A stretch of DNA of 17,891 nucleotides from JANNWF01 sp052390415 (GCA_052390415.1 JBQTGY010000134.1:1-17891); one strand, 5' to 3'; shown: positions 1-7,523, numbered from the stretch's first letter. A program made the numbers and translations. Notes: generated by a model from the letters alone, not told the origin.

Positions 1-2
1 AC

Positions 3-131
3 CTCACCAGTCGCCGCAACATGCTGTTTCCGATGTTGCTCGGTCGCACCGCGATGGCCGGTCGCTGCGTGGTCGATCCCGCTGCTTCATTCCTTTTAGG
101 TGAGCGTCGTTCGCCGGAATTCTCCTCATGA
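3..131 (+). CDS. RimK-associated ATP-dependent zinc protease, C-terminal fragment
   Basis: This is the last 42 codons of a gene that begins upstream of the window. The frame is open from base 3 to a TGA at 129-131. The peptide contains SRRNMLFPMLLGRTAMAGRC followed by VVDP. This resembles the C-terminal strand pair (R-x-x-M-x-x-P-x-L-L-G-R) of the small aspartic-protease-like family annotated as ATP-dependent zinc protease (Zn_protease, PF05618), which commonly sits beside rimK. The stop overlaps the rimK start as ATGA, so the two genes are probably translationally coupled in one operon. The active-site part lies outside the window, so the call rests on the tail motif and the neighbour. Confidence 0.72.
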   Translation, partial: LTSRRNMLFPMLLGRTAMAGRCVVDPAASFLLGERRSPEFSS

Positions 132-1030
132 AACTCGCCATTCTTTCGCGCAACAGCAAGTTGTACTCGACCCAACGCCTGATGGAGGCCGCACGTACCC
201 GCGGTCACAGCGTGCGCGTGTTGGATCCGCTGCGCTGTTACATGCGCATCGAACCGAACGCCTTTTCCATGCACTATAAAGGCAAGGAAATGTCGGACTA
301 CGATGCGGTGATTCCGCGCATCGGTGCGTCGGTCACGTTCTACGCCACGGCGGTGTTGCGGCAGCTGGAAATGATGACCGTCTACACGCCCAACCCGTCC
401 GACGCCATCTTGCGCGCGCGCGACAAGCTGCGCTGTCATCAGATGTTGGCGCGGCAAGGCATTGGTCTGCCGCGTACCGTGTTCGGCGACAATCCGGATG
501 ACACCGGCGACCTGCTGGCCATGCTCGGCAAGCCGCCGCACGTGATCAAGCTCAACGAAGGCACTCAAGGCGCGGGCGTGATCCTGGCCGAGCGCGCATC
601 CGCTTCGCAGTCGGTGATCGAGGCCTTTCGCGGCCTGTATGCCAACTTTCTGGTGCAGGAATTCATCGCCGAAGCCAAGGGCGCGGATATCCGCTGTTTT
701 GTGGTCGGCTCAAAAGTGGTCGCGGCGATGCGCCGGCAAGCCAAGCGCGGTGAGTTCCGTTCCAACTTGCACCGCGGCGGCACCGCCAAAGGTATCGAGC
801 TTGACGAAGTCGAGACCGAAACCGCAATCCGTGCGGCGCGCGTGCTGGGATTGAACGTCGCCGGTGTGGATCTGTTGCGCTCCAAGCGCGGCCCCTTGGT
901 GCTGGAGGTCAATTCATCGCCCGGACTTGAGGGTATCGAAGCCGCCTCCGGCGAGGACGTCGCCGGCGCCATTATCGATTACATCGACACCCGCCTGCGG
1001 CAGATTAGACGCCGCCTGAAGACCGCTTAA
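128..1030 (+). CDS. rimK: Ribosomal protein S6--L-glutamate ligase RimK
   Basis: This 300-residue protein is an ATP-grasp ligase of the RimK family. RimK adds glutamate residues to the C-terminus of ribosomal protein S6, using ATP, in the cytoplasm. It is close to full E. coli RimK in length and order of motifs: N-terminal MKLAILSR, HYKGKE and DAVIPRIG (about 49-66), ARDK ending at K100, VIKLNEGTQGAGV (K141 and the glycine-rich loop 144-151), LVQEFI (about 175-180), DIRC (187-190), SNLHRGG (212-218), GVDLL (D248) and LEVNSSPGLEGIE (E260 and N262, metal and phosphate binding). All catalytic positions expected for ATP-grasp are present. The ATG overlaps the stop of the preceding protease gene (ATGA). 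No good Shine-Dalgarno is visible, consistent with coupling. Confidence 0.96.
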   Translation: MKLAILSRNSKLYSTQRLMEAARTRGHSVRVLDPLRCYMRIEPNAFSMHYKGKEMSDYDAVIPRIGASVTFYATAVLRQLEMMTVYTPNPSDAILRARDKLRCHQMLARQGIGLPRTVFGDNPDDTGDLLAMLGKPPHVIKLNEGTQGAGVILAERASASQSVIEAFRGLYANFLVQEFIAEAKGADIRCFVVGSKVVAAMRRQAKRGEFRSNLHRGGTAKGIELDEVETETAIRAARVLGLNVAGVDLLRSKRGPLVLEVNSSPGLEGIEAASGEDVAGAIIDYIDTRLRQIRRRLKTA

Positions 1031-1183
1031 ATCGTCGCGAGGTTTGCGGGTCTGCATAACGAAACACTACCGCCGATTTAACAGGACTTTAATTGGCCCC
1101 AGTGCAGCATTGCCTCATCGTCGTTCTGCTGGACATTCTTACTCCTGCGTTGCAGTTGACGGTATTCGGGGCAGCAACTTTAG

Positions 1184-1225
1184 CCCACGTGAGGCGCGTC
1201 CCCCACTCGCCTCCGTGGGTTTTTT
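1184..1225 (+). terminator. Intrinsic terminator after the rimK region
   Basis: CCCACG-T-GAGGCG (1184-1196) pairs with CGCCTC-CGTGGG (about 1208-1219), giving 12 base pairs with one bulged T, and is directly followed by six T residues. It lies about 150 nt after the rimK stop. It could end the protease-rimK transcript or a separate short transcript. Confidence 0.85.
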
Positions 1226-1445
1226 ATTGCCCGCACGTCGGTTGTTTGGCGCTGACTGACTCGCGCGTTTTTCCGCCACTCGCACCGGCCCACGCCGCAC
1301 GAAGTCGGCAACCGGTAAAGTGCAGGCTTGGCACGGTTGGCATTGGCCACGTCTCGCACTGGCGTGATGGCAACAATTGAACATTGGCTCGCCCTGTCGC
1401 GGTAACGCGCAGGACCAACACCCCAACCCAAGGCTTGCCGACGCC
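1226..1445 (+). other. Intergenic stretch ahead of the two-component operon
   Basis: Together with 1031-1183 this makes a 415-bp region without a convincing gene; small open frames here lack codon bias and recognisable products. The promoter of the response regulator should lie between the terminator and 1446. TTGGCA occurs twice close together near 1330-1345, but I cannot assign a confident -35/-10 pair. Confidence 0.4.
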
Positions 1446-2132
1446 ATGCGCATTCTGGTGATTGAAGACAACAGCGATATCGCCGCCAATCTTGGCGACT
1501 ATCTGGAAGATCGTGGTCACACCGTCGACTTCGCCGCCGATGGTCTGACCGGTTTGCATCTGGCCGTCACCATCGAATTCGACGCCATCGTTCTGGACCT
1601 CAACCTGCCGGGTTTGGACGGTCTCGAAGTGTGTCGCCGCTTGCGCCAAGAGGCGCGTCGACAGACACCAGTGCTGATGCTCACCGCGCGCGACTCGCTG
1701 GAGCAGAAACTGGTGGGCTTCGAATCGGGTGCTGACGACTATCTGGTCAAACCGTTCGCGCTGCAGGAGGTCGAAGCGCGACTGGCGGTACTGTCAAGAC
1801 GTGGCAAGGGTCCTGGACCACGGGTGCTGGTCGTCGCCGAATTGGAGTTCAATCTCGATACGCTGGAAGTTCGCCGCGAGGGCCGCGCGATCACGCTGAA
1901 TCCGACTGCCCTGAAGATCCTGCAGGCGTTGATGGAAGCCTCACCTTCGGTAGTCACGCGGCAGGAACTGGAGACTCGCGTCTGGGGCGAAGAGCTGCCG
2001 GATTCCGACAGCCTGCGCGTGCACATTCATGGGCTGCGTGCGGCTGTCGACAAGCCATTTTCGCGCATGCTGATCCAGACTCGCCACGGCATCGGCTACC
2101 GCCTCGCCGATCTCGATGCTGTATCGCCGTAA
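1446..2132 (+). CDS. OmpR/PhoB-class response regulator
   Basis: This is a DNA-binding response regulator of 228 residues. The receiver domain (about 2-115) has the acidic pair E7/D8 in RILVIEDN, the phospho-acceptor D51 in DAIVLDLNLPGLDG, the switch T80 in LMLTARD and the conserved K102 in YLVKPF. A winged-helix output domain (about 128-225) ends with RHGIGYRL, typical of OmpR/PhoB and the QseB/PmrA branch. The ATG at 1446 is chosen because the receiver starts right there; upstream in-frame codons from 1377 look non-coding. The 3' end overlaps the sensor kinase gene by 17 nt, so regulator and kinase are coupled. The stimulus and regulon are not visible. Confidence 0.93.
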   Translation: MRILVIEDNSDIAANLGDYLEDRGHTVDFAADGLTGLHLAVTIEFDAIVLDLNLPGLDGLEVCRRLRQEARRQTPVLMLTARDSLEQKLVGFESGADDYLVKPFALQEVEARLAVLSRRGKGPGPRVLVVAELEFNLDTLEVRREGRAITLNPTALKILQALMEASPSVVTRQELETRVWGEELPDSDSLRVHIHGLRAAVDKPFSRMLIQTRHGIGYRLADLDAVSP

Positions 2133-3408
2133 GCTCCGCACTCGAATCGTCATCTCGTTCCTGCTGTTGGGCTCCGGCCTGACGGTATTGTTCGCGTTGG
2201 CCACGATTGGCCTGCGCGAGAAACTCGAAAGCGACTTGATCGGCGAGACCTTGCAAGGAAGTCTGCAAGACTATGCCGACGGCTTTTATCGCGACCCCAC
2301 GCAGCAGCGCGGCGAGTTCGAAAAGATCGTCGGCCATGTTTTCAGCGCGCGCAAGTTCCCAAACGTGCGCCTCGAGTGGCGGGATTTGCCCAACGGCGTG
2401 CACGATCTGGTCGAAGTCGACGCCGATGGTCAATCGCAGTCGTACAAACTGGCGGTGCGCAAGGACAAGGACTATTGGTTTTTCCTGCGTTATGACACCG
2501 CGCAGGAACGCGAGAGTCAAAGCCGCTTGCAGTGGGCCTTGGTGGTGGCGGTGGCCGGATTCTCGATGCTCTCGTATGTGCTCGGCCTGTGGTCCTCACA
2601 GCGAGTCATGCGCCCGGTTGCCGATCTGCTCGCACGTTTGCGCGACTACGCCGGCGAAGGTCAACCCGAACGCCTGGCCCCGCATTTCGCCGACGACGAG
2701 GTCGGCCAGTTGGCCGCGGCACTGGATGCTTACGCCGAGCGCCTGACTGAATTGGTGCAGCGCGACCGCGAATTCAATTCCGACGTCAGCCACGAGTTAC
2801 GCACACCCTTGGCCGTGATTCGCGGTGCCACCGAATTGTTGTTGGCGCAAACCGACTTGAGCGAACGCAATCGCCAGCGCTTGGCGCGTATCGATCGTGC
2901 CTCGCAACAAAGCAATGACATCATCGCCGCGCTGCTGACCTTGTCGCGCAACGAGCGCGGCCACGGCAGTGTGGATCTGCGCCGACTGGTCGAACAGTTG
3001 GTTGACGCCAACCGGTTGGCACAAGGCAAACGCGCGATCACCGCCGTCGTCCATGGCGAGGAAGGCATCATCATCGACGCGCCCGAAGCCGTGCTGTCGG
3101 TCGCCGCCGGCAACCTCATCGGCAACGCCTTCAAATACACCGCTGAAGGCGAAGTGCGCGTTGATGTATTTGCCGATCGCCTGGAAATTCGCGACTCCGG
3201 CGCAGGGATCACCCGCGAGGAAGCCAGCCGGCTATTCGAGCGCGGTTATCGTGGTCGCAGTGCGGAAGGCAGTCGTGGTGCGGGTATTGGCTTGGCCGTG
3301 GTCACCCGGCTGTGTGCGCTGTATGGCTGGACGGTGACTCTGGAGCCGCGGCCTGAGGGTGGTGCGTTGGCGACTTTGCGGTTTGTGCAAAGGCCGCGGG
3401 TCGGGTGA
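2116..3408 (+). CDS. Membrane sensor histidine kinase, partner of the upstream regulator
   Basis: This 430-residue kinase has two predicted membrane helices (about 11-31 and 141-161) flanking a small periplasmic sensor loop of about 110 residues. A HAMP-like linker follows (about 162-215), then a HisKA dimerisation domain with the phospho-acceptor H226 in FNSDVSHELRTPL. The HATPase domain has N-box NLIGNAFKYT (N333, N337), G1 box DSGAGI (360-365), F-box LFERGYRG and G2 box GAGIGLAV (389-396). It autophosphorylates on H226 and should transfer phosphate to D51 of the overlapping regulator. The periplasmic loop matches no sensor fold I recognise. No PhoQ-type acidic patch is obvious, so the ligand is unknown. 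Confidence 0.93.
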   Translation: MLYRRKLRTRIVISFLLLGSGLTVLFALATIGLREKLESDLIGETLQGSLQDYADGFYRDPTQQRGEFEKIVGHVFSARKFPNVRLEWRDLPNGVHDLVEVDADGQSQSYKLAVRKDKDYWFFLRYDTAQERESQSRLQWALVVAVAGFSMLSYVLGLWSSQRVMRPVADLLARLRDYAGEGQPERLAPHFADDEVGQLAAALDAYAERLTELVQRDREFNSDVSHELRTPLAVIRGATELLLAQTDLSERNRQRLARIDRASQQSNDIIAALLTLSRNERGHGSVDLRRLVEQLVDANRLAQGKRAITAVVHGEEGIIIDAPEAVLSVAAGNLIGNAFKYTAEGEVRVDVFADRLEIRDSGAGITREEASRLFERGYRGRSAEGSRGAGIGLAVVTRLCALYGWTVTLEPRPEGGALATLRFVQRPRVG

Positions 3409-3426
3409 GACGGTTTCAGCACACAG

Positions 3427-3464
3427 GTAGCCCGGATGCAGGCGCATCGCGCCGGAATCCGGGG
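3427..3464. repeat. REP-like GTAG hairpin (first type)
   Basis: The element begins GTAG and folds as CCCGGAT (3431-3437) with ATCCGGG (3457-3463), with an inner stem GGCGC/GCGCC around ATC. A GTAG head plus an imperfect hairpin is the hallmark of REP elements mobilised by RAYT transposases, such as the GTAG elements of Stenotrophomonas. It lies just after the histidine kinase stop. Confidence 0.7.
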
Positions 3465-3505
3465 CCTCAGCGACTCGCTCTCGAATTCCGTCAAAGCCAG
3501 TACGC

Positions 3506-3655
3506 GTAGGGCGCAATAAGCGCAGCGCATTGCGCCAACAGCAGGGCGGCGACGCGCGGACTCGATCAAAGCCGAATAGGCTAGATCGCTACGCATCAGT
3601 TCCGCGCGTCGAGCCTTCGGAATTGGCGCAATGCCCTTCGGTTTTTGCGCCATAC
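3506..3655. repeat. 150-bp palindromic REP/MITE-like composite (second type)
   Basis: Two 55-bp arms (3506-3560 and 3601-3655) are inverted copies with 41 of 55 positions identical and no gaps, separated by a 40-nt centre. Each arm is headed by GTAG or GTAT and carries a hairpin built on GGCGCA and ATTGCGCC. The inner ends match exactly as CGACGCGCGGA / TCCGCGCGTCG. The second arm ends 10 bp beyond the stop of the neighbouring minus-strand gene. The structure resembles a BIME (paired REPs) or a small MITE. Confidence 0.72.
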
Positions 3656-3665
3656 GCGCTCCAAT

Positions 3666-4241
3666 CTACCGCTGCGACAACCACAAACACCCCGCCTGCT
3701 CGCGCAGACGAAAGCGCGCTATCGGATCAAAGGACTGGGCGTCCGGCAGAATAACCAACTCCGGCACAGCAGGCGCTGTGGGTGGCGGTAAACCCGCCCA
3801 CAGCCAATCATCGTTGACTTCCGGTGCGCGCAGCTCGGCGGCTTGCGGCGCGGCGGCAATCAAACTCTTCATGACGTCGATGACCGCCGATGCCGAGCGG
3901 CCGGCGCTGGCCCAGTGGTACATGCCGGTAAGGGCGTTGACGTTGCCAGACCCAATCGCCGCCAATACGTTGTCGCGCAGGGTTTCGGCATCAGGTCCTG
4001 GGCAGCCTTCCGCCGCCTGTACCGGACCCGACTCGGCCTCCACGTCGAAGGCAGTCGTAGCGGACAAAGATTCAGCCGCAGCAGCGGTCGGCTTGTCGCG
4101 CCCCAGACCCAGATAGCGGCAGGCGCGGTCGGCGTACACCAAGCCGCCGTCTTCATCGACGCAGCGGTACACGGTCTGCGCCGAGGCGAGGCCGGTGCAC
4201 GCGAGCAGCAGGCAAATGGCGATAGCTTGGATTCGGTTCAC
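3666..4241 (-). CDS. Exported DUF4124-like small protein
   Basis: This 191-residue protein has an N-terminal signal peptide (about 1-21, ending LASA before QTVYRC). A lipoprotein reading with a cysteine in LLLAC is less likely but possible. Residues 22-45 (YRCVDEDGGLVYADRAC) match the small beta-hairpin typical of DUF4124 proteins, found in the envelope of many proteobacteria. The rest is low-complexity and alanine-rich, without a known domain. The start is GTG at 4239-4241; no clear ribosome binding site is seen. It follows metF on the same strand after 76 bp and might be co-transcribed. Function unknown. Confidence 0.75.
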   Translation of the reverse strand: MNRIQAIAICLLLACTGLASAQTVYRCVDEDGGLVYADRACRYLGLGRDKPTAAAAESLSATTAFDVEAESGPVQAAEGCPGPDAETLRDNVLAAIGSGNVNALTGMYHWASAGRSASAVIDVMKSLIAAAPQAAELRAPEVNDDWLWAGLPPPTAPAVPELVILPDAQSFDPIARFRLREQAGCLWLSQR

Positions 4242-4317
4242 GCGGCGCAGTGTGCAACACGCTTACCCAACGGGAGCTGGCCCCGGCATGCGCATTGACG
4301 CCGCACCGGAACCCGGC

Positions 4318-5154
4318 CTACCGCAACCGCTCCACCACCGCCAACGTCCCGCGCGAACGATTGAGCGTGTAGAAATGCAAGCCCGGCGCGCCACCGTCGA
4401 TCAGGCGCTGACACAGCTCCGCGACCACGTCGGTGCCAAACGCGCGAATGGCATCGGCGTCGTCGCCCATGCTCTGCAGGCGCCTCGCGATCCAGCGCGG
4501 AATTTCGGCCCCGCACAATTCTGAAAACCGCCGCAGCTGCGCGTACTGGGTGATCGGCATGATGCCGGGCACTACCGGTGTATCGATGCCACGCGCGCGC
4601 AAGTCAGCGACGAATCGAAAGTAGGCGTCAGCATTGTAGAAATACTGGGTGATCGCGCCATCTGCACCAGCGCGCACTTTGCCGATGAAATGATTCAGAT
4701 CGGCGCGCGCGTCTTCGGCTTGCGGATGCGTTTCCGGATACGCCGCCACTTCCACGTGGAAATGCTGGCCATGCTGCTCGCGGATGAAGGCGACCAGTTC
4801 GCTTGCGTAACGCAGTTCGCCGAAGGTCGCCATGCCCGATGGCATGTCACCGCGCAGCGCGACCACGCGCCGGCAGCCCATGGCGCGATAACTCATCAAC
4901 AAGCTCGCGATTTCTGCGCGCGTTCCACCCATGCACGAAAGATGCGGCGCTGCATCCAGACCGTGATTCTCACGCAGCTGCCGCACCGTTTCCGGTGTGT
5001 AGCTCAGTGTTGAACCACCAGCACCAAAAGTCACCGACACGTACTGCGGATTCAGCGCCTTGAACGCCGGCAACGAACGCTCCAACTGCGCCTGTTGCTC
5101 AGCGGTCTTGGGCGGGAAAAACTCGAACGAAAGCGGGATGCTGAGTGCGGCCAT
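4318..5154 (-). CDS. metF: 5,10-methylenetetrahydrofolate reductase
   Basis: MetF reduces 5,10-methylene-THF to 5-methyl-THF with NADH and FAD, supplying the methyl group for homocysteine to methionine conversion in the cytoplasm. The 278-residue protein has the family TIM-barrel motifs: SFEFFPPK with the catalytic glutamate E11, VTFGAGGS (41-48), ALRGD (D103, FAD side), AITQYFYNADAY (Q170, folate side) and PGIMPI (196-201). It is slightly shorter at the N-terminus than the E. coli enzyme but complete in motifs. An AGGAG lies 11 nt upstream of the ATG (5166-5170), and a perfect TATAAT lies at 5184-5189 on this strand. It belongs functionally with metK and ahcY, which lie upstream on the same strand, separated by a toxin-antitoxin pair. 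Confidence 0.96.
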   Translation of the reverse strand: MAALSIPLSFEFFPPKTAEQQAQLERSLPAFKALNPQYVSVTFGAGGSTLSYTPETVRQLRENHGLDAAPHLSCMGGTRAEIASLLMSYRAMGCRRVVALRGDMPSGMATFGELRYASELVAFIREQHGQHFHVEVAAYPETHPQAEDARADLNHFIGKVRAGADGAITQYFYNADAYFRFVADLRARGIDTPVVPGIMPITQYAQLRRFSELCGAEIPRWIARRLQSMGDDADAIRAFGTDVVAELCQRLIDGGAPGLHFYTLNRSRGTLAVVERLR

Positions 5155-5183
5155 CGAGCCTGTTGCTCCTGAAGCGGGCCGCG

Positions 5184-5189
5184 ATTATA
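5184..5189 (-). promoter_or_regulatory. Candidate -10 box for metF
   Basis: A perfect TATAAT on the minus strand lies about 30 nt before the metF ATG. No good -35 hexamer is found 15-18 nt further upstream, so it may need an activator or be weak. It implies metF is not solely dependent on read-through from vapBC. Confidence 0.45.
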
Positions 5190-5227
5190 TCTTTTCAAAC
5201 GGATGAAGCGATGGATGGGTAGGCATG

Positions 5228-5623
5228 TCATCCATGCCAGTCCTCCACCTCAAGATTTGGGACTCGCGAAAATTCGCGGATATTTCGAGTGACCAAGGTC
5301 CTCCGGTTGGCTACCGCGATCCCCGCAATCAAGTTGTCCAAGGGTCCAATGGGCTGTCCTTTGGACTCAAGCTCAGCTCGGATTGCGGCCGCCGCGCTTG
5401 CTGCGGCTTGGTCAAGAACCAGGACTTGGGTACTGCGCACGAAGGCTTCGAGCTGTTTGCGGCGCGTCAAAGCGCCGGATTGTTTGCGCAGTCCTGTCTC
5501 AATCTCGAACAGGCTGATCGTGGATATGGAGAGTTGGTCGGGAGGCGTGGCCAAAAGTCGCTCGGTAACGTTACCCATGCCCTTGAAGTAGTAAATGAGC
5601 GTGTTGGTGTCCAGCAGAAACAT
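5228..5623 (-). CDS. VapC/FitB-type PIN-domain toxin
   Basis: This 131-residue PIN-domain ribonuclease is the likely toxin of a type II toxin-antitoxin pair; VapC family members cleave tRNA or rRNA in the cytoplasm. Acidic residues expected at the metal site are visible: D5 in MFLLDTN, E40 in SLFEIETG and D96 in GPLDNLIAG. The usual fourth acidic position is N114 in TRNIREF, a common variation. The start at 5621-5623 is chosen because it begins the canonical MFLLDTN strand and overlaps the antitoxin stop as TGATG; a longer upstream frame would run into the antitoxin gene. The length is normal for the family. Confidence 0.9.
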   Translation of the reverse strand: MFLLDTNTLIYYFKGMGNVTERLLATPPDQLSISTISLFEIETGLRKQSGALTRRKQLEAFVRSTQVLVLDQAAASAAAAIRAELESKGQPIGPLDNLIAGIAVANRRTLVTRNIREFSRVPNLEVEDWHG

Positions 5624-5853
5624 CACAGCGGCTCGCGCGGCGTGTCTTGACCTTGCGATTGCCGCAATTCGTCGGTGTCTGGAAAGCCGCCCCAAGTGCC
5701 GGCGCTATCGCGCACCGCTTTTGGCCATTCGTTTTGAGTCTTGCTGCGAACCAATTCCGCCAGCCAACGGCTCATGGGGATGCCAGCGGCCTTGGCCGCC
5801 TCTTTCATGCGCCGCTCGCTTTCACTGTCGAGGTAGATCGTTACTTGACCCAT
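5623..5853 (-). CDS. VapB-like ribbon-helix-helix antitoxin
   Basis: This 76-residue protein begins MGQVTIYLDSESERR: a beta strand (3-8) followed by two helices (about 11-23 and 27-37), the CopG/Arc ribbon-helix-helix fold used by FitA/VapB antitoxins to bind their own promoter. The C-terminal half, with W43, W54 and GGFPDTDELR, would be the toxin-binding tail. The ATG at 5851-5853 is preferred over an upstream in-frame TTG because it has an AGG 8 nt upstream and starts at the fold boundary. The stop shares one base with the toxin start, giving coupled translation. It should neutralise the PIN toxin and repress the operon. Confidence 0.87.
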   Translation of the reverse strand: MGQVTIYLDSESERRMKEAAKAAGIPMSRWLAELVRSKTQNEWPKAVRDSAGTWGGFPDTDELRQSQGQDTPREPL

Positions 5854-5868
5854 GTCGAAACCTGCCAA

Positions 5869-5887
5869 ACATATACCAGCACATATA
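5869..5887 (-). promoter_or_regulatory. Direct-repeat operator candidate for the toxin-antitoxin operon
   Basis: ACATATA occurs at 5869-5875 and 5881-5887, a 12-bp spacing (about one helical turn), immediately upstream of the antitoxin ATG. It is the only AT-rich patch there. Ribbon-helix-helix antitoxins typically bind tandem or inverted short repeats overlapping the promoter, so autorepression here is a reasonable inference. Confidence 0.5.
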
Positions 5888-5992
5888 GTAGCAAGGCGGC
5901 GAGTTCACACAGAGTTGGTCCATGAAAATCGGGGATGGCGCAACATCAGCGGAGAAAGCTCCTCCACCAACGCGGACGTGCAGGCCACAAAC

Positions 5993-6020
5993 AACACGGG
6001 TGCCCTGAGGCACCCGTGTT
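5993..6020 (-). terminator. Terminator hairpin downstream of ahcY
   Basis: A perfect 12-bp stem (5993-6004 with 6009-6020) with a 4-nt loop begins about 24 bp after the ahcY stop. On the minus strand it is followed by GTTGTTTG, a modest U-rich tail. It probably ends the ahcY transcript and insulates it from the vapBC operon. Confidence 0.78.
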
Positions 6021-6043
6021 TCACAACGTGTTACCGCGGTGCA

Positions 6044-7474
6044 TCAGTAGCGGTAATGATCCGCCTTGTACGGACCCTCGATCGGGACGCCCAAGTAGGC
6101 AGCCTGGTCGGCGGTCAGCGTGGTCAGCTTGACGCCGATTTGCTCCAGGTGCAGACGCGCGACTTCCTCGTCGAGCTTCTTCGGCAGGCGATACACGGTC
6201 TTCTCGTAGGTTTCCTTGTTGGCCCACAGATCGATCTGGGCAAGGGTCTGATTGGAGAACGAGTTCGACATCACGAAGGCCGGGTGGCCATGCGCGCAGC
6301 CCAGATTCACCAAGCGGCCTTCGGCCAGCAGATAGATGCTGCGACCGTTGGCGAAGGTGTAACGATCCACCTGCGGCTTGATGGTCTCCTTCGACACGCC
6401 GGTTGCCGCATTCAGGCGGTCGACCTGGATCTCGTTGTCGAAGTGGCCGATGTTGCAGACGAGGGCGTTGTTGTTCATGCCCTGCATGTGTTCCAGCGTG
6501 ATGATGTCCTTGTTGCCCGTCGTGGTGACGAAGATGTTGCACTCGTGCAGCACGTCCTCAATCCGCTTGACCTCGAAACCTTCCATCGCCGCCTGCAGCG
6601 CGTTGATCGGATCGATTTCGGTGACGATGACGCGTGCGCCTTGGTTGCGCAGGCTGTGGGCGCTGCCCTTGCCGACGTCACCATAGCCACAGACCACAGC
6701 GACCTTGCCGGAGATCATCAGGTCGGTGGCGCGTTTGATCGCGTCGACCAGCGATTCGCGGCAGCCGTACAGATTGTCGAATTTCGACTTGGTCACCGAG
6801 TCGTTGACGTTGATCGCCGGCCCCAGCAGCATGCCGGCTTCCATCCTCTGATACAGGCGATGCACGCCGGTGGTGGTTTCTTCCGATACACCGCGCCAGT
6901 CACGCGCCGCTGCGGTCCAGAAGCCTGGGCGCTCAGTGCGGGTGCGCTTGAGCAGGTTCTTGATGACTTGCTCTTCATGGTTGGCGCCCGGGCTATCGAC
7001 CCAGGTGTCGCCCTTTTCCATGTCGACGCCCTTGTGGATCAGCAGGGTCGCGTCGCCACCGTCGTCGACGATCAGCTCCGGACCCTGGCCACCCGGGAAG
7101 GTCAACATGTCGAGGGTGCAATCCCAATACTCTTCCAGCGTCTCGCCTTTCCATGCGAACACCGGCACGCCGGCGGCAGCGATCGCCGCGGCAGCATCGT
7201 CTTGAGTCGAAAAAATGTTGCAGCTGGCCCAACGCACCTTGGCACCGAGTGCGGCCAAGGTCTCGATCAGGACGGCGGTTTCTTTGGTCATGTGCAGCGA
7301 GCCCGACAAGCGCACGCCAGCCAACGGCTGCAGTGGCGCGTAACGAGCACGGATTTGCATCAGGCCCGGCATTTCTTCCTCGGCCATGCGGATGCGGCGA
7401 CGGCCAAGATCGGCCAGCGACATATCGCGCACCTTGAAATCCTGCATCGGCAGGGGTTTTACGACAGCATTCAT
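6044..7474 (-). CDS. ahcY: Adenosylhomocysteinase (SAH hydrolase)
   Basis: This enzyme reversibly splits S-adenosylhomocysteine into homocysteine and adenosine, removing the by-product of SAM-dependent methylation; it is NAD-dependent and cytoplasmic. The 476-residue protein is full length. Visible motifs are SGSLHMT (H61), SEETTTGVHRLYQ (197-209), NVNDSVTKSKFDN (222-234, with the lysine of the active site), the NAD-binding VCGYGDVGKG (261-270) and NIGHFDNEI (341-349). The C-terminal PYKADHYRY reaches into the neighbouring subunit's cofactor site in this family. A GGAG lies about 10 nt before the ATG. The gene is preceded by an SAH riboswitch, so its expression should rise when its own substrate accumulates. 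Confidence 0.98.
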   Translation of the reverse strand: MNAVVKPLPMQDFKVRDMSLADLGRRRIRMAEEEMPGLMQIRARYAPLQPLAGVRLSGSLHMTKETAVLIETLAALGAKVRWASCNIFSTQDDAAAAIAAAGVPVFAWKGETLEEYWDCTLDMLTFPGGQGPELIVDDGGDATLLIHKGVDMEKGDTWVDSPGANHEEQVIKNLLKRTRTERPGFWTAAARDWRGVSEETTTGVHRLYQRMEAGMLLGPAINVNDSVTKSKFDNLYGCRESLVDAIKRATDLMISGKVAVVCGYGDVGKGSAHSLRNQGARVIVTEIDPINALQAAMEGFEVKRIEDVLHECNIFVTTTGNKDIITLEHMQGMNNNALVCNIGHFDNEIQVDRLNAATGVSKETIKPQVDRYTFANGRSIYLLAEGRLVNLGCAHGHPAFVMSNSFSNQTLAQIDLWANKETYEKTVYRLPKKLDEEVARLHLEQIGVKLTTLTADQAAYLGVPIEGPYKADHYRY

Positions 7475-7503
7475 GGGTAATTCTCCGTAAGCGGATGAGT
7501 GTG

Positions 7504-7523
7504 GCCTTGGCGGTTGCCAAGGC
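7504..7523 (-). promoter_or_regulatory. Hairpin between riboswitch aptamer and ahcY start
   Basis: A 7-bp perfect stem (GCCTTGG with CCAAGGC, 6-nt loop) sits between the SAH aptamer and the ribosome binding site. It has no T-run on the minus strand, so it is not an ordinary terminator. It may be part of the expression platform. Confidence 0.4.

Noticed and set aside
1044..1380. Short plus-strand frames in the rimK downstream gap
   Set aside because: They run across a strong terminator, lack ribosome binding sites and do not look like proteins.
5191..5210. TTCA-6 nt-TGAA upstream of metF as a MetR site
   Set aside because: The half-sites are in the reverse order to the TGAA...TTCA MetR consensus and the spacing differs.
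5211..5238. Hairpins at the vapC stop as a terminator (ATGGATG/CATCCAT and GGCATG/CATGCC)
   Set aside because: They are short (6-7 bp), mutually exclusive and have no U-tract.
5852..7480. A 542-codon open frame on the plus strand opposite ahcY
   Set aside because: It is an antisense shadow of ahcY, which matches its family from end to end; the plus-strand product has no recognisable domain and a His/Val/Asp-rich composition typical of GC-rich antisense frames.
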